64,000 nucleotides of DNA from UBA3824 sp017541145 (GCA_947168365.1 CAMVLO010000002.1:62001-126000); one strand, 5' to 3'. Shown: positions 42,042-50,741, numbered from the stretch's first letter. Numbers and translations: made by a program. The notes: generated from the letters alone by a model not told the origin.

Positions 42042-45000
42042 TTACAATTCTTCTTTGGAGAATTCCTTTCCTAAAATCAGTTCTTTTTCTTCGGCTGAAA
42101 GCGGGTCCAGCTTTTGGTTGAATGTTTTTAATATTCTGGCGTAACTCTTAATATCTGTATTCCAAAAACGAATCAATTTGTCTTCGGTAAGCGCAAAAAT
42201 CATTCCTTTGGTATTGAAACTCATGTTTTTGACTTTGAATCCGTTGAGCGCGTGATCCTCAATATTCAGAATTTTGCTGTTTTCAATATCTTTGGTATCT
42301 ATCAGCGAAATCCTTTTGTCGGCACTCGCTACTGCTAACAGTTGCGTATTCTTATCGTAAAACATATTTTCGATTTGAGAATGTGCGCAAACTTTGGTGC
42401 AGGTCTGTTTGTCGTTTTTGGTATTGAAAAATACTACATTTCCGTTTGAAACGCCGATTACAATCAGATTTTTGTCGGGAATTGATGTCAGCGCAAATGC
42501 GTAGTTGCCCGGCGATTCGTAAATCGGTGTGGCTTCGCCCGTTTCGGGATTCCATTTCATAAGTTCGCTGGTGTGTGTTGCCAAATAGATATTGTTGTCA
42601 ACAATACAGAATTCCGACACTTTGGATTGCGATGTAAATTCGTGTGACGGCTTTTCTTTGGGTTCGTATGGATTCAATACCAAGATTTTGCCGTTGTTGA
42701 ATGACAGTATGATATGTTTTTGGTCGCTTGTAAAAGTAGCGGCTGTTACATAATCTTTTATTGTTTTCAGTTGTGTTGATTTTTTATTATCGATGTCAAC
42801 AAAATAAATGGATTTGTCTTTCATCGAAACCAACGCGTATTTGTCAGAAAGTAATATCGCTTTCAGTACCGGTGCTTTGTTTTCGTTGACATTAAATGTC
42901 TTAATCAATTTTGCCTTGTTGGCTCCGAGTGCGTAAGTGCTGATTTGTGCATCATTTGTTATCAGACATATTTGATTGGCATTATTGATTTTGAATGTTG
43001 AGATATTTTTGGGAACATCTTTTAATATATTGTCGAAAACTTGTTGTTGTTCTATGGCGTAAAGCATTGCATCATAAAGTATTGCATCGTTGTTTCTGAT
43101 ATTGCGTTTTTCGCTGAGTTTGTATGCTGCCCAAGCAAGTTTCAGATTTAGTTCTTTGTCTTCGTATTGATTTTTTGCATTCATAGCCAACATGTTGCAA
43201 AGTGTGATGTCATAAAGACGTTCCGAAGAATCTTTCGCCATTTTAGCATCTTTTTCACCTCTTTCGGCACGCTCTTGAGCATCCTTTGCATTTCTCTCAC
43301 CGGTTTCGGCACGCAAAAGGTTGGATAACGCTTGTTTTTCAGCTTTTTCGGCTCGTGAACGTTCTTCGTTGGCTTGTAAGAGTGCGCGTTCGGTAGCTTG
43401 TTGAGCAAGTCGGGCTTTTTGTTCTTCGTCGCGGGCATTTTGAGCGGCAATTTCTGCGGCTTCTTGCGCATCATTGGCTTTTTGTCGCTCTGTTTCGGCT
43501 TCCAAACGTTTTTCTTCGGTTTTGGCTCTTTGTATTTCGGCAAGCTTTTGAGAATCTTCGGCTTTTGACTTTTCTCTCATTGCCCAACCCGAAAACAAAA
43601 GCATTGTTACAATAAAGGCTATTGCGACAGCAATTATGGTTTTGAACTTACGCTTTTTAGCTTCTTCTTTTTCTAAAATTGCTTTTTTACTTGCCTCGAT
43701 ATAGTCAATACAATTTTCAAAATGAGTTGTTGCCTTTTCGATTTTTTCTTTTTCGGAAATTTTGCTGTTGTCGTACCTTGCAAGCCAATACGCATTGGGA
43801 CGGCTTTTCTGATACCAATCGTTGAAATAGTTGTAAGAACCCGTAGGCAACAGATATTCTGCGCTTTGCTCGTGATGAAGCCAGCGTTTTACTTGTGCAT
43901 CAAAATCATAAAAATCTTTTTGATTGTTTTCCATCTCGTAGCCCCACGATGCCAACATCTTCCAGTTACGGATTAACGCCTCGTGAGTGATATCCAAAAC
44001 AGTATCACCGCTAAGATATTGAGATTCAAAATTGTCCGGCTCGCTAAACGGGCGCAACAATGTGTTTTCGGGACTGCGGAATATATTGATAACGCCGCAA
44101 ACTGTAGCGTTGTTAACATTGTCTTTGTTTATCATGCCCGTGATTTCGTCGAGAGTGCTGCGGTTTCTTACAGGACGGTTGTTGTCTATTTTTACAAGAC
44201 TTTTGAAAACCGTTTCAATAATTTGTTTACTCTCTTCGCGGGTGATATTCTTGGGAGCCCAACTTGCATTCTGCTGAAAATGGTCGTAAGCCGATTCGTA
44301 CAAAATTCCGGCGTGAGCGTTGAGAACATTGTTGAGGTCGGGCTTTTCAAAATACTTTTTCTCGTAATCGGGAAGTTTGGCAAACCATTGGTCAAAATCT
44401 TTTTGTTCTTCGTCGGAAAGTACATCTCTTGAAATTCCTGCAATTTTGGCAAGGTGCAACAAGTCAAGCTGTTTTTTGCCGTTGTCAGCCATTTTCCAAA
44501 GCAGATTGAGAGCGTGTTGAAGTACAGGAAGTTGGTCGGCACCGTCGTTGATATTATTTACAATTACTTCTGTAAGACGCGGCGATACACTTCCGCCCGC
44601 AAGTGTTGCAGGTTCTTCTATTACTTGACATATTTCCGTACGTTTTAGTTGAGGTACAAAAAACTGACTGTAGGCTATAAATTCAGGAAGATGTTTGAAT
44701 ACCGTACACTGACTTATAAAGTCACTACGCATTGTAAATGCCACATAGACAGGCAATTTTTGTGTAACAGCAATTCTTACGGTTTCCAAAAGAAGATTTA
44801 TTGTAGTATAACATTCTTCGCTTGGGATTCCGTTGTTGAAATTATCTGAATTTGTAAAAACCTCTTCAAATTGGTCGGCAATTATCAGAAGGTTTTTACC
44901 TCGATTAGCAGCGTCATCGCCTTCAGTTACATAAAAACCGTTCTTTTTGTACAAGTCAATTACAGAAGAAAATCCGTGGCTGAGTTCTTCAAGACAAGTA

Positions 45001-45311
45001 TCATAATCAAGATCGGCATTTTGAGCAATAGACAGCGCAAGCGAAGCAAGAGGATTTCTCTGAGGTTTGAAATCTGCAATTATCCAGCTGTTGAAATCTG
45101 CCTTGAAAAATCCGGCTCTGATATACGGAACAACACCGGCATAAACCATCGATGATTTTCCGTCGCCGGAGGCTCCCGTGATGAAAACCATTTTGTTTTC
45201 TTCCAACAGTTTTACAATTTGACGTATATGTAAATCCCTGCCTTTGAAGAAAATCGATTCTTCTTCGGTAAAAGGTCTTAAACCCGGATATGGACAGATA
45301 TTGGTTTTCAT
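42042..45311 (-). CDS. nSTAND ATPase with membrane segment, coiled coil and C-terminal WD40-like propeller
   Basis: A 1089-residue protein. It starts with PYPGLRPFTEEESIFFKGRD, the hallmark of the nSTAND1 group, then Walker A GASGDGKSS (46-54), Walker B LLIIADQFEE (141-150), and the helical STAND region with LPVLQHALNLLW. A membrane segment follows at about 557-577, preceded by KKRKFK, which predicts that the N-terminus is cytoplasmic and the rest periplasmic. Residues 580-705 are an Ala/Glu/Arg-rich coiled coil, and about 760-1075 form a WD40-like propeller. STAND proteins assemble when a ligand binds the repeat domain. Its start overlaps the TIR-like gene by 4 nt. Similar proteins are sometimes labelled HatR-like. 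Confidence 0.9.
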   Translation of the reverse strand: MKTNICPYPGLRPFTEEESIFFKGRDLHIRQIVKLLEENKMVFITGASGDGKSSMVYAGVVPYIRAGFFKADFNSWIIADFKPQRNPLASLALSIAQNADLDYDTCLEELSHGFSSVIDLYKKNGFYVTEGDDAANRGKNLLIIADQFEEVFTNSDNFNNGIPSEECYTTINLLLETVRIAVTQKLPVYVAFTMRSDFISQCTVFKHLPEFIAYSQFFVPQLKRTEICQVIEEPATLAGGSVSPRLTEVIVNNINDGADQLPVLQHALNLLWKMADNGKKQLDLLHLAKIAGISRDVLSDEEQKDFDQWFAKLPDYEKKYFEKPDLNNVLNAHAGILYESAYDHFQQNASWAPKNITREESKQIIETVFKSLVKIDNNRPVRNRSTLDEITGMINKDNVNNATVCGVINIFRSPENTLLRPFSEPDNFESQYLSGDTVLDITHEALIRNWKMLASWGYEMENNQKDFYDFDAQVKRWLHHEQSAEYLLPTGSYNYFNDWYQKSRPNAYWLARYDNSKISEKEKIEKATTHFENCIDYIEASKKAILEKEEAKKRKFKTIIAVAIAFIVTMLLFSGWAMREKSKAEDSQKLAEIQRAKTEEKRLEAETERQKANDAQEAAEIAAQNARDEEQKARLAQQATERALLQANEERSRAEKAEKQALSNLLRAETGERNAKDAQERAERGEKDAKMAKDSSERLYDITLCNMLAMNAKNQYEDKELNLKLAWAAYKLSEKRNIRNNDAILYDAMLYAIEQQQVFDNILKDVPKNISTFKINNANQICLITNDAQISTYALGANKAKLIKTFNVNENKAPVLKAILLSDKYALVSMKDKSIYFVDIDNKKSTQLKTIKDYVTAATFTSDQKHIILSFNNGKILVLNPYEPKEKPSHEFTSQSKVSEFCIVDNNIYLATHTSELMKWNPETGEATPIYESPGNYAFALTSIPDKNLIVIGVSNGNVVFFNTKNDKQTCTKVCAHSQIENMFYDKNTQLLAVASADKRISLIDTKDIENSKILNIEDHALNGFKVKNMSFNTKGMIFALTEDKLIRFWNTDIKSYARILKTFNQKLDPLSAEEKELILGKEFSKEEL

Positions 45312-46177
45312 AATGCCGTTTTTGCAGTTGTTTTGTCAAAAAATACTTTGATATCCAACGGTAAAAGGCTGATTTCGTGAATTATTGTTTCGATAATTCC
45401 GTCAAAAATTTTCAGTTCTTCTTCGTTGGCATGTGCGCTGTTGCCCACCAAAAAAATCGGAGTTTTGCCGGATTGACCACCGTTGTCTTTCCACACTTGT
45501 CTTGCAAACGATACCGCCCAATCGCCGGCATAATTATAATATATCACTCCAATTTTGCAGCCGGAGAGTTGATTTTTGATATATTCGGTATAATCGATAT
45601 TGCTGTTCATAGATATTCCGAGAGTAGTTACAGTTTGAATATCTTCCAACATGTGGGAAATCTCTTCAGCTGTTTGCTTGTCTAAATCGTTGTAAATAAA
45701 AAAGATGTCTTTGTGTTGAATTTCTTGTTGAACTTCGGTACGGATATTCATAATCGTTCTGAGTTCTTCTACAAAAACAATCGCAGAAGTTTTGGACGAG
45801 TAAATAGTGTTTTCTACAATTTCGCGTCTGATATTGTTGATATACTTATTGTTGTCAGTAATCTGTCCCGACGGATTCCATACAAACATCTTGAAAGTTT
45901 TGCTTCTGAGATTTTTTGCCAATCGGTATTGTTTGCCGGCATTGCTGTTGAAACCTTTGCCTTGAGGGTCGTAAATATCTACGTTGCCCAATAGATGTAT
46001 CGAACAATCTGATTGTTGCATCAATTGTATATCAGTATCCTCGTTGCCGGACGAGTTGAAAACCTTGATTCCGGCTTTTCCCAAAATAATACATAGCTTA
46101 TTTTTCGTTTCCGACATATCGTTAGAAACATCGGCAACAAATACTTTTATTTCATGTGTAAATAAGCTAATATCCAT
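45308..46177 (-). CDS. Protein with two TIR-like domains
   Basis: A 289-residue cytoplasmic protein, first gene of the five-gene operon. Residues about 9-130 (EIKVFVADVSNDMSETKNKL, GIKVFNSS, DCSIHLLG, DIYDPQGKG) look like a TIR/DUF4062-like domain and residues about 153-265 (KDIFFIYNDLDKQTAEEISH, GCKIGVIYYNYAGDWAVSFA, PIFLVG) a second TIR-like domain. In both, the position where NADase TIR domains carry the catalytic Glu seems occupied by another residue, so an adaptor or signalling role is more likely than NAD cleavage; this alignment was made by eye. It would meet the cytoplasmic NTPase part of the next gene. Confidence 0.72.
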   Translation of the reverse strand: MDISLFTHEIKVFVADVSNDMSETKNKLCIILGKAGIKVFNSSGNEDTDIQLMQQSDCSIHLLGNVDIYDPQGKGFNSNAGKQYRLAKNLRSKTFKMFVWNPSGQITDNNKYINNIRREIVENTIYSSKTSAIVFVEELRTIMNIRTEVQQEIQHKDIFFIYNDLDKQTAEEISHMLEDIQTVTTLGISMNSNIDYTEYIKNQLSGCKIGVIYYNYAGDWAVSFARQVWKDNGGQSGKTPIFLVGNSAHANEEELKIFDGIIETIIHEISLLPLDIKVFFDKTTAKTAL

Positions 46178-46230
46178 CTTTTGTTTTACTTTGTAATTGT
46201 TTTTACATGCATTAATGATACCATTTGACG

Positions 46231-46264
46231 CAAATTTAAGATTTTTTTTCTTAATCGAATCAAA
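46231..46264 (-). promoter_or_regulatory. Promoter of the five-gene TIR/nSTAND operon
   Basis: On the minus strand TTTG (46261-46264) is followed after 22 nt by TAAATTTG (46231-46238), giving a leader of about 45-50 nt before the ATG at 46177. No other promoter match was found within the operon. Confidence 0.6.
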
Positions 46265-46302
46265 TAAATTGCTAAAAAAAGTAAAAGGTTCGATTATTTG
46301 TG

Positions 46303-46310
46303 TAATTTTG
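46303..46310 (+). promoter_or_regulatory. -7 box of the small membrane protein gene
   Basis: TAATTTTG, a full TAnnTTTG match, 61 nt before the ATG at 46371. It lies back to back with the promoter of the TIR/nSTAND operon. Confidence 0.5.
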
Positions 46311-46370
46311 TCCCGATTTTCTAATCAGAAACAATACACGTATTTTATTAATTTAACACAAATCACATCA

Positions 46371-46718
46371 ATGGAAAACAACGAACAAAACACCGTAAAT
46401 ATAGCCGGTGAGAACACTGCTAACGAGTTGGAAAACAAAGAACAGTCAATCGCAGTAAATGTAGATGAAGCACAACAAAAGATGTCACAAGCCGATATTG
46501 ATAGAGAAATGAGACGAATGCAATACCAGGTAAAAAACGCCATAGCGGCACAAGGTGGAAAAGGAATTGTTATCGGTTTGCTTTTGATTATAGTTGGTGC
46601 AATTTTTACATTTACTTCAACTACAAAAATATATATCGGCGCATTTATAGTCGGCGGTATTTACATCGTGAAAGGTATTTATCATTTGATAAAAGCAGCA
46701 CGAATTAAGATTAGATGA
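46371..46718 (+). CDS. Small membrane protein with two membrane segments, 115 aa
   Basis: The product begins MENNEQNTVNIAG; the first 60 residues are acidic and Asn/Gln-rich with a short helix (ADIDREMRRMQYQVKNAIAA), followed by two hydrophobic segments (about 64-82 and 86-104) and a basic end KAARIKIR, so both ends should be cytoplasmic. I chose the ATG at 46371 because upstream codons in this frame overlap the promoter. No family recognised. Transcribed divergently from the TIR/nSTAND operon, so a link is possible but unproven. Confidence 0.7.
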   Translation: MENNEQNTVNIAGENTANELENKEQSIAVNVDEAQQKMSQADIDREMRRMQYQVKNAIAAQGGKGIVIGLLLIIVGAIFTFTSTTKIYIGAFIVGGIYIVKGIYHLIKAARIKIR

Positions 46719-46770
46719 GTCGTGAAATGTTCCGGGGAATTTATAATCAACCTCGGTTTCATCATCGCAG

Positions 46771-46832
46771 TCCCGAAGGGACGGCATAAAATATCCGGGG
46801 GTGTTGTCGGCAACGACAAAAACCCCCGGATA
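46771..46832. repeat. Intergenic palindromic element
   Basis: Contains GTCCCGAAGGGAC (46770-46782), a small hairpin, and a long stem TATCCGGGGG (46792-46801) with CCCCCGGATA (46823-46832), inside which TTGTCG pairs with CGACAA. GC-rich and noncoding; this arrangement looks like a dispersed element seen in many Bacteroidetes. Confidence 0.65.
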
Positions 46833-46864
46833 ATTGACGCATTAATTTCGAAGTAACGGTGATA

Positions 46865-46901
46865 TAAAAAAAGAGCGGAACGATAAAATCGAACCGCTCT
46901 A
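46865..46901 (-). terminator. Terminator of the leftward 245-aa gene
   Basis: AGAGCGG (46872-46878) pairs with CCGCTCT (46894-46900), with inner pairing CGAT/ATCG; on the minus strand the stem is followed by seven T. Confidence 0.85.
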
Positions 46902-46923
46902 ATTGTTAGAGTGTCAAAAGGAA

Positions 46924-47661
46924 TTAAGAATTTGTTACCTCCGTTTTTACCTCGGTGTCAGTAGACACTTCGGTAGTAGAGTTTTTGTTTAATCCCTTCG
47001 ATTTGTCAAACAATTCGTTGATAATCAATGCAAACTCGTTGCATGACTTAGGAGCTATATAAGCATTATATGCGTTGACATAATCTGCAAATTCGCCCCA
47101 TGCTTTGTTCAAAGCATCGCGTGCGCCCGGTTTGTAACCCTTATTCGCTTGGTAATAATTACCTCTTAAGTCGTATAAACTTTCGTGTTTATCCAACAAA
47201 TTTGCTACTATTGACAATAAGATGTCAATACTAAGTGTTTTGAGAGCCGGTTTCCCAAGTTGATTAAACTCGTTTAATTGTCGTTTAATTTTTTCAATTT
47301 TCTTAAACAAATTATTTCCTTTGAGAATGCCGTATTTGTCAACAATCTCTTTGGCTGTCTTTGCGAGATCCGAAATTTGTGTTTCCGGATTATACACATT
47401 GGCAGTGATAATCTGTCTAATTGAATTAAAGACATTAAACATCTGTTTCCTCACCTCGGTAAGCTCTACCGTATAAGGGTTGGTTCTCTGTTTTTCAACA
47501 GCTGTTACCAACAAATTGTAGTTTTCAGTGAAATTTTTAGCATATTCACTGTTTCGTACTTCTTCAGGCAACTTTCCCAAAGTTGCGAGTGCTCGTGCCG
47601 CGAAGTACAGCGTTTCTAGGTTCGAAAACCTAACGAGACTTTTTAAACAAAAGTAGTTCAT
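46924..47661 (-). CDS. All-helical hypothetical protein (DUF6261-like)
   Basis: A 245-residue protein, helical throughout, with no signal or membrane segment. It resembles a Bacteroidetes family of unknown function (I believe DUF6261) by its beginning with aromatic residues (MNYFCLKSLVRFSNLETLYF), a central REIV-type helix bundle and a C-terminal segment with GYKPGARDALNKAWGEFADY; the label needs a profile search. The last 22 residues are Thr/Glu/Val-rich and disordered. Its start faces the 42-bp tandem array at 48019-48515, 360 nt away, with no gene between. Confidence 0.65.
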   Translation of the reverse strand: MNYFCLKSLVRFSNLETLYFAARALATLGKLPEEVRNSEYAKNFTENYNLLVTAVEKQRTNPYTVELTEVRKQMFNVFNSIRQIITANVYNPETQISDLAKTAKEIVDKYGILKGNNLFKKIEKIKRQLNEFNQLGKPALKTLSIDILLSIVANLLDKHESLYDLRGNYYQANKGYKPGARDALNKAWGEFADYVNAYNAYIAPKSCNEFALIINELFDKSKGLNKNSTTEVSTDTEVKTEVTNS

Positions 47662-48017
47662 AGTGTTTAAAAATTTAAAAGTGTTAATAAATAAAGTTAA
47701 TTATAATTGCCTAATGATTTAATTACAACCGACTGTTTTATTCTTTTTTGCTATTCTCTATTATTTCGAGTCGGAATTACGTTTGTTCAATCAATTAGAA
47801 CACTACAATGATACAAAATCTTTTTTAATTGTGCAAATCTTTGCTATTCAATGACTTCTATAATCTATCAAAAATCATATAAAAATATCCGTTTTTGTAG
47901 TAAAATTCGCCTTTACAGATACTTGTGGCGGTTTTTGTTAAAAAATATTAAATTATATAATTGATTATCAAACAGATATGTAATTCTTGCTGATTTTGAC
48001 ATCTTTTTGTTTGAAAA
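47662..48017. other. Noncoding AT-rich gap before the tandem array
   Basis: No coding frame, hairpin of note or TAnnTTTG box on the minus strand was found in these 356 nt, so the promoter of the 245-residue gene was not located. The sequence is strongly AT-rich. Confidence 0.5.
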
Positions 48018-48018
48018 A

Positions 48019-48515
48019 TTCTTGGAATTCTTGAAAATTGTATCGCTACGAGAAATGAAAATTCTTGGAATTCTTGAAAATTGTATCGCTACAAGAAATG
48101 AAATTACCGGAAATTATTAATCTTGTATCGCTACAAGAAATGAAATTACCGGAAATTATTAATCTTGTATCGCTACAAGAAATGAAATTACCGGAAATTA
48201 TTAATCTTGTATCGCTACAAGAAATGAAATTACCGAAAATTATTAATCTTGTATAGCTACAAGAAATGAAATTACCGGAAATTATTAATCTTGTATCGCT
48301 ACAAGAAATGAAATTACCGAAAATTATTAATCTTGTATCGTTACAATAAAGGAAATTACCGGAAATTATTAATCTTGTATCGCTACAATAAAGGAAATTT
48401 CCGGAAATTATTAATCTTGTATCGCTACAATAAAGGAATTTTCTGAAAATTATTAATCTTGTCACGCGACAAGAAAGGAAATTATCGGGAATTATGAATC
48501 TTGTTGCGACAATAT
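48019..48515. repeat. Twelve-unit 42-bp tandem array, each unit with a stem-loop
   Basis: Unit spacing measured at the TTGT of the hairpin is 43 bp once, then 42 bp ten times (hairpins at 48038, 48081, 48123, 48165, 48207, 48249, 48291, 48333, 48375, 48417, 48459, 48501). The core hairpin is CTTGTA-TCGC-TACAAG. Between hairpins lies GAAATGAAATTACCGGAAAT with small changes. Central units are almost identical and the right end decays; unit 11 reads CTTGTC-ACGC-GACAAG, where both sides of the closing pair changed together. The first two units carry a different linker (ATTCTTGGAATTC). There are no unique spacers, so it is not CRISPR. Confidence 0.92.
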
Positions 48516-48674
48516 TTTGTATTTTCTGACATCTTGTCTTATTATATTCTGTCAAAAAGTTAGTCGATTGTCATTTTTTGTGACAGTTTGTCATTAAAAT
48601 TTATTCGGTACGGGGTTTGATTGTTGGCATTCGGAAATTTTAATTTAAGTAAAACATCTAAAACTATATAAAAT

Positions 48675-50741
48675 ATGGCAACGACAGGTAAAATTGGAGT
48701 TACAAGTGAGAACATCTTCCCTGTAATCAAAAAATTCTTGTATTCAGAACAGGAAATCTTTTTAAGAGAATTGGTTTCCAACGCAGTAGATGCTACTACA
48801 AAGGTAAAAGCATTGGCAAGAAAAGGCGATCTCAAGGAAGACCTTGGCGATTTGACAGTAAGAGTGAATGTTGACAAAGATAAAAAGACTATCACTATTT
48901 CGGATCACGGTATCGGTATGACTTCTGAGGAGGTTGACAAATATATCAATCAGATTGCATTCTCATCAGCAGGCGACTTCCTTGAAAAATACAAGGATTC
49001 TATTGATGCTATTATCGGTCATTTCGGACTCGGATTCTACTCTGCATTTATGGTTTCAGAAAAGGTTGACATCATCACAAAGAGTTGGCAGCCTGATTCC
49101 AAAGCTGTAAAATGGAGTTGCGACGGCAGCCCTGAGTATCAGATGGAAGAAACCGAAAAGGCTGAACGTGGTACTGATATTATTCTTCATATCGACAACG
49201 ATTCGGCAGAGTATCTCGAAGATGCCAAGATTGAAGGTTTGCTCAAGAAATATTGTATGTTCCTTCCTGTTCCTATTGCTTTTGGCAAGATTAAGGAATG
49301 GAAAGAAGATAAATATGTTGATACCGACAAAGATAAGGTTATCAATGATACTGAACCGCTTTGGACTAAAAAACCGTCGGAACTCAAGGATGAGGATTAC
49401 AAGAATTTCTACAAGAAACTTTATCCTTCTACTTTTGAAGATCCGTTGTTTAATATCCATTTGAATGTAGATTATCCGTTTACACTTACAGGTATTTTGT
49501 ATTTCCCGAAAATCCGTACTAATTTGGAAATTCAGAAAAACAAAATCCAGTTGTATTGCAACCAAGTATATGTTACAGACAATGTAGAAGGTATTGTGCC
49601 TGAGTTCTTAACATTGCTTCATGGTGTATTGGATTCTCCGGATATTCCTTTGAATGTATCAAGAAGTTATTTGCAGTCGGATTCTAATGTAAAGAAAATC
49701 AGCAACCATATTACAAAGAAAGTTGCTGACAAGCTTACAGATATTTTCAAGAATCAGCGCGAAGATTTGGAAAAGAAATGGGACGATCTCCGTTTGTTCA
49801 TTCAATACGGTATGCTTACAAACGACAAGTTCTATGAGTCAGCCAAAGATTTCTTCTTGTACAAAAATACCGAAGACAAATATTTTACTTTGGATGAATA
49901 CAAGAATATCATCAAAGCAAACCAAACTGACAAAAACAATACTATAATAATACTTTACGCTACCAACAAGGAAGATCAGTATTCATTTATTTCGGCAGCC
50001 AAAGAAAAAGGTTACGATGTATTGATTTTGGATTCAGCATTTGATTCACATTTTATCAACCAGGTAGAACAAAAGAATTCAGATGTAAGATTTATGCGTG
50101 TAGATTCTGATACATTGGACAAACTTATCAGAAAAGAAGACGCTCCAAAATCTACATTGACCGATACCGAAAAATCAGATTTGTCAGCAGTATTCAATTC
50201 ACAAACACCAAAGAATTCCAACAAGAATTTCACAGTAGAATTTGATACCTTGTCGGCAGACGATATGCCTGTATTGATTACCCAGAGCGAATTTATGCGT
50301 CGTATGAAAGATATGGGTAAGATGGGCGGTCCAGAATCAAGTTTCTACAACAATCTTCCTGACAATCTCAATCTTGTTGTCAACGAAAACCATCCGATAG
50401 TAAAATCAATAATTGCGGATGCAAAATCGGCAACAGCAGCTGATGTTACAAAATTGGAAGACGAGTTGAAACCTTTGAAATCTGATTTGGAAAGTCTTGA
50501 AAAGCTTACCAAAGACAAGAAAGAGGAAGAAATCAGTACCGAAGAGAAAACCAAGAAAGAGGAATTACAGAAGAAAATCTCAGACTTGGAATCAAAACGC
50601 AAAGAGGTATTTGAGAAATATGCCGGCGGCAACAAGTTGGTTAAACAATTGATAGACTTGGCATTGTTGGCAAACAACATGCTTAGAGGCGAAGATCTTA
50701 CCAAATTTGTAAAACGTTCGGTAGAATTTATTGGAAAATAA
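48675..50741 (+). CDS. htpG: Molecular chaperone HtpG (Hsp90)
   Basis: A 688-residue Hsp90 protein. The N-terminal ATPase domain shows FLRELVSNAVDA, ISDHGIGM, FSSAGDF and GHFGLGFYSAFMV; the middle domain has YCNQVYVTDN and DSPDIPLNVSRSYLQ. It folds client proteins in the cytoplasm in an ATP cycle. Near residues 590-650 is a charged helical stretch rich in Lys and Glu (KKEEEISTEEKTKKEELQ) in the C-terminal dimerisation domain, a feature of Bacteroidetes HtpG proteins. It ends EFIGK without the MEEVD of eukaryotic cytosolic forms, as expected. Single gene with its own terminator. Confidence 0.97.
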   Translation: MATTGKIGVTSENIFPVIKKFLYSEQEIFLRELVSNAVDATTKVKALARKGDLKEDLGDLTVRVNVDKDKKTITISDHGIGMTSEEVDKYINQIAFSSAGDFLEKYKDSIDAIIGHFGLGFYSAFMVSEKVDIITKSWQPDSKAVKWSCDGSPEYQMEETEKAERGTDIILHIDNDSAEYLEDAKIEGLLKKYCMFLPVPIAFGKIKEWKEDKYVDTDKDKVINDTEPLWTKKPSELKDEDYKNFYKKLYPSTFEDPLFNIHLNVDYPFTLTGILYFPKIRTNLEIQKNKIQLYCNQVYVTDNVEGIVPEFLTLLHGVLDSPDIPLNVSRSYLQSDSNVKKISNHITKKVADKLTDIFKNQREDLEKKWDDLRLFIQYGMLTNDKFYESAKDFFLYKNTEDKYFTLDEYKNIIKANQTDKNNTIIILYATNKEDQYSFISAAKEKGYDVLILDSAFDSHFINQVEQKNSDVRFMRVDSDTLDKLIRKEDAPKSTLTDTEKSDLSAVFNSQTPKNSNKNFTVEFDTLSADDMPVLITQSEFMRRMKDMGKMGGPESSFYNNLPDNLNLVVNENHPIVKSIIADAKSATAADVTKLEDELKPLKSDLESLEKLTKDKKEEEISTEEKTKKEELQKKISDLESKRKEVFEKYAGGNKLVKQLIDLALLANNMLRGEDLTKFVKRSVEFIGK

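Noticed and set aside
46197..46370. N-terminal extension of the small membrane protein
   Set aside because: It crosses the promoter region and contains basic, low-quality sequence; the ATG at 46371 is better.
48019..48515. CRISPR array
   Set aside because: Units are contiguous 42-bp repeats without unique spacers, hairpins recur every 42 bp, and no cas gene is nearby.
48046..48555. Minus-strand 169-residue and plus-strand 63-residue coding frames over the tandem array
   Set aside because: The 42-bp period is a multiple of three, so any stop-free unit yields a long repetitive frame. Both strands are open, the peptides are 14-residue copies, and there is no start context or signal.
49056..49565. 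169-residue antisense frame in htpG
   Set aside because: Opposite a conserved chaperone gene and without domain or start signals.
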